From Strongylocentrotus purpuratus (taxonomy: Eukaryota; Echinodermata; Echinoidea; Camarodonta; Strongylocentrotidae): a stretch of DNA of 64,000 nucleotides. The stretch lies in assembly GCF_000002235.5 (NCBI RefSeq), contig NW_022145615.1, positions 16,664,712 to 16,728,711 of the forward strand, read 5' to 3'. Positions 63,101 to 64,000 of the stretch are shown here, piece after piece. Under the pieces are notes generated by a model. That model made no database searches, was not told the DNA's origin, and saw only the letters and a program-made list of their open reading frames with translations. Each line of letters opens with the position of its first letter. The stretch's first letter is position 1. The position numbers and the translations under genes were made by a program.

Positions 63101-63898
63101 CAAAAATTATCTTACAAATGCTGCAGAGAGTTACTTGCCCATAAATATGAATTATTAAGACATGTAACTCTAACATTTAATATGTGTAGTGTCACAGACT
63201 CACAGTTATGTCCAGGAATCTTGCAGGACAACATGATGAATGTACATGTGTGTTATTATTATTCCCTGCATGGTCATTGGTCAAACAAATGTTGAGATCA
63301 ACCCTTCGTAAATACTGAACATTAAGTTTGGTTAATGTTTTCAAAGATCTTTGCCATCTATGCAGATCTTTCTAAAAAAGCAGAAAAGCATAAGCTGCCA
63401 AGAGTTATAAGGCTGTTTAATCTATAAAAAACAATATGAATTAATATCCATCAGGCTCTCAGTTGAAGATATAATCAACAAAAGGGCCATTTCAACCCAC
63501 CAATACACTTTAAAACACCTCTCAAGAAATAAAAACAACAGGAATTAGAAGGTTTCATTACATCACAATAATAACTTCCCTTTCCTTTACATGTACAGTT
63601 CAGAGCCCAAATAGATGTGATTCACCTAAATCAATAGCAAATTCTCCAATCAATCTCAAAGCTACAATCTTCTATCTCATCAATACAGAGCTGCAATTGA
63701 TCTAAAACTCAAAGTGAGTTGAGTTAGATTCAAACGCTACCCCATTTATTCAACAAAACATGAATATGTACTCACCAAGCCATATTTCCAAGCCGCATCA
63801 AAAGGCTTACGGTAGCGAACTGCCGCTAGACGATACTGCCTCTGCATTTTCAGATGATTATATTGGTACTCACAAACCAGGAAGCCAACAGAAATATA
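4889..63898 (-). CDS. SHB: SHB/SHF-family SH2 adapter gene, six exons, 5' incomplete
   Basis: The coding sequence joins 63898-63776, 49783-49630, 14567-13953, 13553-13400, 8771-8652 and 5078-4889, giving about 451 residues with no start codon in the window. Every intron is GT-AG and the phases (0,1,1,2,2) match at each junction. Vertebrate SHB, SHF, SHD and SHE are cytoplasmic adapters: tyrosine motifs and an SH2 domain link activated receptor tyrosine kinases to downstream signalling. Visible hallmarks are DDYSDP, PYEAQRM, two PWEW motifs preceded by Y-D-x-P, and an SH2 domain from W350 to about residue 446 with the phosphotyrosine-binding arginine in YLVR (R375). The match to SHB (DDYSDP) and to SHF (SLSLKS, GAEHM) is similar, so this may be the single pre-duplication ortholog. 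The first exon is less certain than the other five. The gene spans more than 59 kb because of 35-kb and 14-kb introns. Confidence 0.93.
5463..5738 (-). mobile_element. LINE reverse-transcriptase fragment
   Basis: A 91-codon open frame contains FKFDKLSLNINKTYY, then IDDTPIIKKEV and ILLGVKLDSNLTQNSHI. This order matches the region after the catalytic core in many non-LTR reverse transcriptases: W-F-x-x-N-K-L-S-L-N-x-x-K-T, then the idG-x-x-I turn, then LGV-x-D-x-x-L-T-W-x-x-H. The tryptophans are replaced here (F-K-F-D, L-T-Q-N). The catalytic YADD box lies outside the fragment and was not found upstream, so it is a decayed piece about 280 bp long. The clade (CR1, Jockey or similar) cannot be settled from this length. 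It lies in the last intron, in the same orientation as the gene. Confidence 0.72.
6590..6905. repeat. Degenerate tandem repeat, about 100-bp unit
   Basis: The motif TGTGAACAGACC occurs at 6687 and 6787, each followed by a close relative of GGGCCATGA and a CACCYCATG-like block. The block before 6687 resembles the same unit, giving about three diverged copies. Confidence 0.7.
7277..7657. repeat. Two-copy 185-bp tandem duplication with poly-C
   Basis: Copies begin with GATGTTTTCCTTTTCTAATG at 7277 and 7462. Each continues with CAGTCAACA, a long C-rich run, CTTCCAACCCAATTCAC and ATTAGAGACGCTT. They differ at few positions apart from the C-run length, so the duplication looks fairly recent. Confidence 0.9.
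8652..8771 (-). CDS. SHB: SHB-like exon: N-terminal half of the SH2 domain
   Basis: The acceptor (CTTTATTACAG) and donor (AA|GTAAGT) bound 120 bp, phase 2 in and phase 2 out. It encodes WYHGKLSRSDAEKKL and then GSYLVRQSE and DYSLSL. WYHG opens the SH2 fold (residue 350), and YLVR is the FLVR-type motif whose arginine (R375) binds phosphotyrosine, so the pocket looks intact. Vertebrate SHB and SHF read WYHGAISR and SYLVRNS here. The exon break between DYSLSLK and SAKGF falls inside the SH2 domain. Confidence 0.95.
8945..9130. repeat. (ATG)n microsatellite with ATGGTA interruptions
   Basis: About 180 bp of ATG repeats, broken by GGTAATG and GGTAACG units. It produces poly-Met and poly-Ser open frames on opposite strands that are not genes. 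Confidence 0.97.
9778..10068. repeat. Tandem repeat, 100-bp unit, about three copies
   Basis: Units start at TGATGCCAA near 9781, 9881 and 9980, so the period is 100, then 99. Each carries GGACTAACAATGATGTCACAG, CCTAGGTCTAG and GTCACAAG; the third copy lacks a few bases around CCTAGG. The copies are highly similar. Confidence 0.95.
12040..12322. mobile_element. Small inverted-repeat element (MITE), 283 bp
   Basis: The left end begins CAGGGGAGTGATTCACAAAG and the right end is its reverse complement with a few mismatches, giving inverted repeats of about 50 bp that run through GACTTTAAGTTGGACTTAAC. The inner part has no coding capacity. The end pattern GGGG-x-GTKTCACAAAG recurs in the element at 35033-35190, suggesting a related terminal family. 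Superfamily not determined. Confidence 0.85.
12472..12752 (+). mobile_element. tRNA-derived SINE, full length
   Basis: The head has a box-A-like TGGTCTAGTGG and a box-B-like GGTTCGGGTCC about 35 bases later, as in a tRNA promoter. A body containing CAAATGTCCTTTGGCAAGA and GGGTACCGGTAGGAA follows, with a tail TATAAATATCCAATATTATT then ATT/ATC repeats. It is antisense to the host gene. Confidence 0.88.
13034..13312 (+). mobile_element. tRNA-derived SINE, second copy
   Basis: It shares the layout and body words of the copy at 12472 (TAGTGGATAAGT, GTCCTTTGGCAAGACA, CATTTGCCAC, GGGTACC) and ends ATCATTATTTAATTAT. Its 3' half differs from the first copy, so the two probably belong to different subfamilies that share a head. 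Box B (GGTTCGCACTTC) is weakened. Confidence 0.83.
13400..13553 (-). CDS. SHB: SHB-like exon: linker before the SH2 domain
   Basis: The acceptor (CTTCTTTTGCAG) and donor (AC|GTAAGT) bound 154 bp, phase 1 in and phase 2 out. It encodes residues 298-348, beginning DKEKHHAGRISPLPETP and ending PGEPVDPNIPLTHQ. The end corresponds to the vertebrate GERVDPAVPLEKQ segment just before the SH2 tryptophan. The middle is basic and proline-containing (RGAKKGNMKLDIKSRP), with no recognised domain. It is only 399 bp from the preceding exon, the one short intron in the gene. Confidence 0.93.
13554..13952 (-). other. Short intron of the SHB-like gene, 399 bp
   Basis: A phase-1 GT-AG intron between the central and linker exons. 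It is AT-rich with no repeat recognised. Confidence 0.9.
13953..14567 (-). CDS. SHB: SHB-like central exon: basic stretch and YxxPWEW motifs
   Basis: The acceptor (TTGTAACTTTCAG) and donor (ACAG|GTGGGT) bound 615 bp. The first two bases complete an ATG codon with the last base of the 49.6-kb exon; the exon ends in phase 1. It encodes residues 93-297: a Lys/Glu-rich segment (EEKKKEGKKG), a Ser/Pro/His-rich low-complexity linker that is likely disordered, then TYEEPP (Y137), AEYDNPWEW (Y227) and DEYDAPWEW (Y279). Vertebrate SHB has one DEYDQPWEW motif before its SH2 linker; this protein has two, about 50 residues apart, so the motif is duplicated or one copy was lost in vertebrates. The frame stays open for 27 codons past the donor, but the splice site and phase match support ending here. 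Confidence 0.93.
15573..16080. mobile_element. Probable TA-flanked MITE relic, about 510 bp
   Basis: The left end TA-CAGTCAAACCGGTCTATAGC followed by GACCACC is typical of non-autonomous Tc1/mariner/pogo-type elements. The right end, read in reverse (CAGAATTCCTTGTATACCACC), matches it only loosely. Internal GTGGTCGTTGTAGACAGGTGGTC and GGTCACGTTAGGCAGGTGG are degenerate subterminal copies. The loose ends imply an old insertion. Confidence 0.5.
16387..16440. repeat. Hairpin-family member
   Basis: An arm reading TTTGGAGTCAGAGGGAAATTAACTC, with a weaker partner ending AGGAGACA. See the family finding; the function is unknown. Confidence 0.6.
18257..18732. mobile_element. Tc1/mariner-type MITE with TA duplication, 476 bp
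   Basis: Ends CAGTGCGTCCCAAAAAAAACG and, in reverse from the right, CAGTGCGTCCCAGAAAAAACG form near-perfect terminal repeats. TA flanks both sides (18255-18256 and 18733-18734), the target duplication of Tc1/mariner elements. There is no transposase frame. Confidence 0.9.
19201..19591 (-). mobile_element. TTAA-flanked MITE family K1, diverged copy
   Basis: Reverse copy of the family at 20782 and 43516. It keeps CCAGTATTGGAAATACCCC, GCCTACTCATGGATATATTTGG, CATTTTGATGATTT and CCATAACTGGTCTTTA, with about 20 percent apparent divergence. TTAA lies at both edges (19197-19200, 19592-19595). Confidence 0.87.
20085..20420. promoter_or_regulatory. Candidate conserved non-coding element
   Basis: Unique, GC-richer stretch in the large intron with CGCTAATGACGCTAATCCCC (an Otx-like TAATCC word), CATAATTGCCGATTATGAAC and several TAAT cores. 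It contains an open frame of 90 codons on the minus strand that resembles no family. Conservation not tested. Confidence 0.25.
20782..21147 (+). mobile_element. TTAA-flanked MITE family K1, near-intact copy
   Basis: Begins AGGTAAAGACCAGTATTGG and ends ACTGGTCTTTACCT, giving terminal inverted repeats of about 14 bp, with TTAA on each side. TTAA duplications are used by piggyBac and Kolobok elements. There is no coding capacity. It is almost identical to the copy at 43516. Confidence 0.92.
21440..21850. repeat. Diverged local duplication
   Basis: Two segments share ATTTGAAGRWTTTWGCAAAG-like and TTTTGTTTGTAGACTATGAAA blocks followed by an ACACARTTCATGTGC block, at about 21490-21610 and 21740-21820. 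The spacing is about 225 bp. Function unknown. Confidence 0.55.
23068..24345. repeat. Three spaced direct repeats of about 150-185 bp
   Basis: Copies at about 23068-23253, 23779-23960 and 24200-24345 share ATAATSATTTCCA, AAGGCCTCA, CCCCTGCTCTG and ATCTCATG, then AGATAG and TTTAGACCA. A weak fourth piece with TTAACATCTAATGGAGATAGC is near 25145. The spacers differ, so this is a dispersed local duplication, not a head-to-tail array. Confidence 0.78.
24799..24834. repeat. Poly-C tract
   Basis: About 24 C residues followed by TCC repeats. Confidence 0.9.
27334..27410. repeat. Hairpin-family member
   Basis: Left arm GAAGCCAGAAGGGCATTAACTC. The right arm, in reverse, has GAACCAAAAACATTGTTAACTC. 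It can fold into one stem of about 25 bp with mismatches. Confidence 0.75.
27950..28032. repeat. Hairpin-family member
   Basis: Left arm GTTGAGAGGAAGACAATATGG then AATTAACTC. The right arm, in reverse, has GTTGAGAGCCAGAAGGGCATTAAC. The loop is about 20 bases. Confidence 0.78.
29650..29724. repeat. Hairpin-family member
   Basis: Left arm TTCAAAGTAAAAAGGGTGTTAATA. The right arm, in reverse, reads CTTGAGAGACAGAAGGATGTTAATTC. Confidence 0.7.
34617..34699. repeat. Hairpin-family member, best-preserved copy
   Basis: Left arm TGTCTGTTTGGAGCC then AAAAGGGCATTAATTC. The right arm, in reverse, has TGTCTGTTTGGAACC then TGAAGAGCATTAACTC. A TGTTAATTAACA palindrome forms the centre. The stem is about 33 bp with few mismatches. 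Confidence 0.88.
35033..35190. mobile_element. Small inverted-repeat element, about 158 bp
   Basis: The left end is a G run then CGTTTCACAAAACTTGTCATC and AGTGACAAATGACAG; the right end in reverse is CCTAGGGGTGTTTCACAAAG then GACAAATGACA. The terminal GGGG-x-GTTTCACAAAR resembles the 12040 element. The G run at the left edge may be an expanded terminal G tract. Confidence 0.82.
36733..36910. repeat. Pyrimidine-rich tract
   Basis: C/T-rich low-complexity DNA with poly-C and (CCT)n. Both strands give spurious open frames. Confidence 0.85.
37260..37770. repeat. Minisatellite, about 50-bp unit, interrupted by a SINE tail
   Basis: TTATTCTTTGTTTTTC recurs at about 37275, 37377, 37427 and 37477, with a variant at 37530, so the period is about 50. 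Units also share TTTCCTCTTTCT. After the SINE piece at 37588-37710 the same kind of unit resumes (ATTCTTTCTTTTTATTC). Confidence 0.85.
37588..37710 (+). mobile_element. SINE 3' part inserted in the minisatellite
   Basis: Carries AAAGCCGGGTAATAATTAATG, a GCGCCT block and the tail GGCGGTGCTATAGAAATATT then (ATT)n, the typical end of the SINEs in this window. No tRNA-like head is visible, so it is 5' truncated. Confidence 0.72.
39300..40167 (+). mobile_element. SINE split by an inverted-repeat element
   Basis: The left piece (to about 39356) has ACCACAGCACCTTGGGCAAG and GCATTTTATCTA. The right piece (from about 39904) resumes with ATTGCTTCTCTCCACCCACG and AATAACCGGTAGGATGTGAA, and ends with a GTTTTGGTCATAATGGC block and ATTATTATTG. 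The two halves match a continuous SINE body order. Confidence 0.75.
39357..39903. mobile_element. Inverted-repeat element inside the SINE, about 545 bp
   Basis: Left end CCTGTCCACACACAACA; right end in reverse CGTGTCCACACACAAAACA. The interior repeats TTTCGGGATAGT/TTATAC blocks and several further GTGTGTGGAC copies, so the termini are echoed internally at about 39458, 39588, 39763 and 39813. It has no transposase. Superfamily unassigned. Confidence 0.82.
41085..41460. promoter_or_regulatory. Candidate conserved non-coding element
   Basis: Repeat-free stretch with dense transcription-factor-like words: ATGCATAATTTACAATAAAT, ATTGATTCATAAATATTGCC and the 15-bp palindrome TTGCCAATTTGGCAA (41173-41187), which holds two divergent TTGGCA half-sites. 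This is a visual impression only; conservation was not tested. Confidence 0.3.
41963..42157 (+). mobile_element. TTAA-flanked MITE family K1, 3' fragment
   Basis: Starts within the family at TAGTCCCATATACATCTTT and runs to the right end, which is eroded (AACTCAACTTCATCTTTAA). The left half is missing, and the element lies only 1.4 kb from the 43516 copy. Confidence 0.85.
42514..42913. mobile_element. Foldback element, diverged relative of the 57123 copy
   Basis: Left end AGGCCCGTCCTCATCAGCTC then AAGATTGCCAAATAG; right end in reverse AGGCCTGCCTTCATCAGCTT then GAGATTGCCAAATATCC. Internal GATATCTTGGGAT, CTGATGAAGACGCAAATT and GATCGGGATAGTTCAAATAG match the 57.1-kb element. Confidence 0.85.
43516..43867 (+). 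mobile_element. TTAA-flanked MITE family K1, near-intact copy
   Basis: Differs from the 20782 copy at only a handful of bases and lacks one block of about 20 bases around CATTTTGATGA. TTAA flanks both ends (43512-43515 and 43868-43871). Confidence 0.92.
44724..44796. repeat. Imperfect 28-bp hairpin of pre-miRNA size
   Basis: ATAGGAAGGAAAGCCAGTAG continuing CAAATGTT pairs with AACATTTGCCACTGGCTTTCC continuing TTCCTAT, with one mismatch-type position and a loop of about 17 bases. No flanking duplication was noticed. It could be a small hairpin RNA precursor or a tiny inverted-repeat element. Confidence 0.8.
45285..45985. repeat. Long purine-rich tract
   Basis: About 700 bp dominated by G and A on the plus strand, with GGGAGA, GGAAGA and AGAGAG units, then CAGA/CACA units near 45830-45870. 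Long open frames on both strands (Pro/Ser-rich and Arg/Glu-rich) are composition artefacts. Confidence 0.92.
46000..46300. promoter_or_regulatory. Candidate conserved non-coding element
   Basis: Unique sequence right after the purine tract with higher GC and several homeodomain-like words (GTTGTAATTGC, GGTAATAACTAAAC, ATATTTAATGACGGGG, GGATTAAATAGCGC). Conservation not tested. Confidence 0.25.
46560..46600. repeat. 20-bp direct repeat ACATTCATTTATTA
   Basis: Two back-to-back copies of a GAATACATTCATTTATTA unit. Confidence 0.85.
47670..47738. repeat. Hairpin-family member
   Basis: Left arm CTGTAAGCCAGAAGGATTTATCTCC. The right arm, in reverse, has GATGAGAGACAGAAGGGTGAAAACTC. Confidence 0.72.
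49379..49438. repeat. Perfect 28-bp hairpin with 4-base loop
   Basis: ACATTAAATTTGGGGTACCA followed by ATGTTGAT is mirrored exactly after the loop CTCC. All 28 positions pair. It lies in the 35-kb intron, about 190 bp downstream of the 5' splice site of the 49.6-kb exon, so it would be transcribed as a near-perfect RNA hairpin. Confidence 0.93.
49630..49783 (-). CDS. SHB: SHB-like exon with DDYSDP and PYEAQRM motifs
   Basis: The acceptor (TTTTTATCCAG) precedes CCC ATT GTT ATG and the donor is A|GTAAGT. The exon is 154 bp: 51 codons plus one base, phase 0 in and phase 1 out. Residues 42-92 contain DDYSDP (Y48) and DDYSVPYEAQRMIK (Y81, Y85). In vertebrate SHB the equivalent stretch has DDYSDPFDAK and GYMEPYEAQRIM, which is the strongest family signature outside the SH2 domain. 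These tyrosines lie in Y-x-x-P contexts typical of Src/Abl-type phosphorylation sites that recruit Crk-type SH2 domains; that use is inferred from the family. A perfect 28-bp hairpin lies about 190 bp downstream of the donor. Confidence 0.92.
51491..51810 (-). mobile_element. tRNA-derived SINE, full length, reverse
   Basis: Read on the minus strand: head GTGGTAGTTGAGTGGTTTGC (box-A-like), then CACAGGCTCGATTTCTG (box-B-like), body with TGTCTTTTAGCAAGGCATTA, and an end with GGCGCCTATAGA-like sequence, TGTATAAATCCAGATTTATC and ATT repeats. It has the same sense as the host gene. Confidence 0.85.
52019..52043. repeat. (GTT)n microsatellite
   Basis: About eight GTT units. Confidence 0.95.
54650..55189. 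mobile_element. TTAA-flanked element family K2, 540 bp
   Basis: Left end TTAA-AGGGAAAGTCCACCC, right end GGGTGGACTTCCCCT-TTAA. Subterminal blocks are also inverted: TTTGAGCAAATTCTGAAT against AATTGGAATTTGCTCAAAC, and GTTGTGATCAATCAAATAC against GTTTGATTGATCACAAC. TTAA duplication and AGGG-type ends fit Kolobok or piggyBac-like non-autonomous elements. No long frame. Confidence 0.9.
57123..57631. mobile_element. Foldback element with inverted repeats of about 170 bp
   Basis: The ends GCGTGTCTGCACTATCTCGA continue inward as inverted repeats for about 170 bp each side, including TTGCCAAATATCCAGCTATTT, ACTATCCCGATC, TCTTCATTAGACCGAAGT and AAGATATCTCGGTCTAG. The unpaired centre (about 57290-57460) is GC-richer and unrelated to the arms. 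The arms are made of shorter repeats themselves, such as AGCTGGATAGTT and its complement. Confidence 0.92.
58696..58768. repeat. Hairpin-family member
   Basis: Left arm AGTGCCAAAAGGGAATCAACTC. The right arm, in reverse, has GGAGTCAGAAAGGTGTTCCATTTAACTC. It lies in the 14-kb intron. Confidence 0.72.
59136..59651. mobile_element. Inverted-repeat element with palindromic interior, 516 bp
   Basis: Ends TACCCTTTTCTAACTGCAC and its reverse complement GTGCAGTTAGAAAAGGGTA are perfect over 19 bp. TTTCTAACTGC recurs inside at about 59238, 59450 and 59579. Perfect palindromic blocks include ATCGGTGTCACACCGAT, CTCCTGCTCTTGAGCAGGAG and TCATCGGATGCGTCCGGATGC followed by ATCCGATGA. No transposase. Confidence 0.85.
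59948..60342. mobile_element. Inverted-repeat element, about 395 bp
   Basis: Left end CTAAGGTTGCGTTTATCGACC; right end in reverse CTTAGGGCGCGTTTATCGGGG. Internal CAATAAACGCAAAGC repeats the terminal motif. It starts only about 300 bp after the 59136 element. Confidence 0.8.
61327..61490. mobile_element. Small inverted-repeat element, 164 bp
   Basis: Left CAGGGGTCCGTCTTATAAAG then AGTTGAGATTGAT; right in reverse CAGGGCCTTGTCTTACAAAG then AGTTGATATTAAT. Inner GATTGATATCAATCGCAA is itself palindromic. No coding capacity. Confidence 0.88.
63776..63898 (-). CDS. SHB: Upstream coding exon, 41 residues, probably of the SHB-like gene
   Basis: This exon has an acceptor (CTCCTCTTTTAG) and a donor (GTGAGT) flanking exactly 41 open codons, phase 0 at both ends. 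It starts YISVGFLVCEYQYNHLK and ends RYRKPFDAAWKYGL. The Y29-R-K-P-F-D-A motif resembles the Y-x-x-P-[FYW]-[DE] units repeated in SHB proteins. Phase 0 also fits the next exon, which opens PIVMDDYSDP. The internal ATG (M18) lies mid-exon and the frame stays open back to the acceptor, so translation probably starts further upstream, outside the window. Vertebrate SHB members are poorly conserved in this region, so membership rests on phase, splice sites and the tyrosine motif. It could instead belong to another minus-strand transcript. Confidence 0.68.
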
Positions 63899-64000
63899 CT
63901 AAAAGAGGAGTAATATATTAATAGAACTCCATCCACTTTCCTCTTGAAAAGATTCAAGTCATGAAAAATGACACTTCATGCTAGTATTATGATATTAATT

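Larger units (their letters stand above)
49784..63775 (-). other. 14-kb intron of the SHB-like gene
   Basis: Phase-0 GT-AG intron. It holds a reverse SINE, a GTT microsatellite, a TTAA-flanked element, a foldback element, two further inverted-repeat elements and one small element at 61.3 kb. The stretches 52.1-54.6, 55.3-57.1 and 61.5-63.7 kb show no recognised element beyond hairpin arms and repeated ACATGTAC words. Confidence 0.7.

Overview
The window looks like AT-rich intronic DNA from a marine invertebrate deuterostome, most probably an echinoderm and best guess a sea urchin. This rests on the character of the sequence: very frequent ACATGTA and ACCGGTA words, tRNA-headed SINEs with ATT-rich tails, many small TTAA- or TA-flanked inverted-repeat elements, and long G/C homopolymers. 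No species-diagnostic gene is present, so the assignment is an inference.

Almost the whole window is one protein-coding gene on the minus strand, an SH2-domain adapter of the SHB/SHF family. Six exons are readable: 63898-63776, 49783-49630, 14567-13953, 13553-13400, 8771-8652 and 5078-4889, the last ending in TAG. All introns are GT-AG and all five junction phases agree (0, 1, 1, 2, 2). They join to about 451 residues: a chain of tyrosine motifs of the form Y-x-x-P (YRKPFD, YSDPKD, YSVPYEAQ, YEEPP, YDNPWEW, YDAPWEW), then a C-terminal SH2 domain (WYHG, YLVR, GFMHMK, GAEHM). The start codon lies beyond the right end, so the gene is over 59 kb long.

Layout: 1-4888 is 3' UTR and/or intergenic DNA with simple repeats. 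5.1-8.7 kb holds a LINE reverse-transcriptase fragment and two tandem repeats. 8.8-13.4 kb holds an ATG microsatellite, a 100-bp tandem repeat, a small inverted-repeat element and two adjacent SINEs. 14.6-49.6 kb is a 35-kb intron with several non-autonomous DNA transposons, nested SINE insertions, purine and pyrimidine tracts, a dispersed hairpin family and stretches that resemble conserved non-coding DNA. 49.8-63.8 kb holds a reverse SINE, a TTAA-flanked element, a large foldback element and two further inverted-repeat elements.

The most distinctive unexplained structures are a dispersed family of 60-90 bp hairpins with an arm like GCCAGAAGGGCATTAACTC, and an apparently perfect 28-bp hairpin with a 4-base loop, 190 bp inside the 35-kb intron. 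No tRNA gene, rRNA gene, CRISPR array or second convincing host gene was seen.
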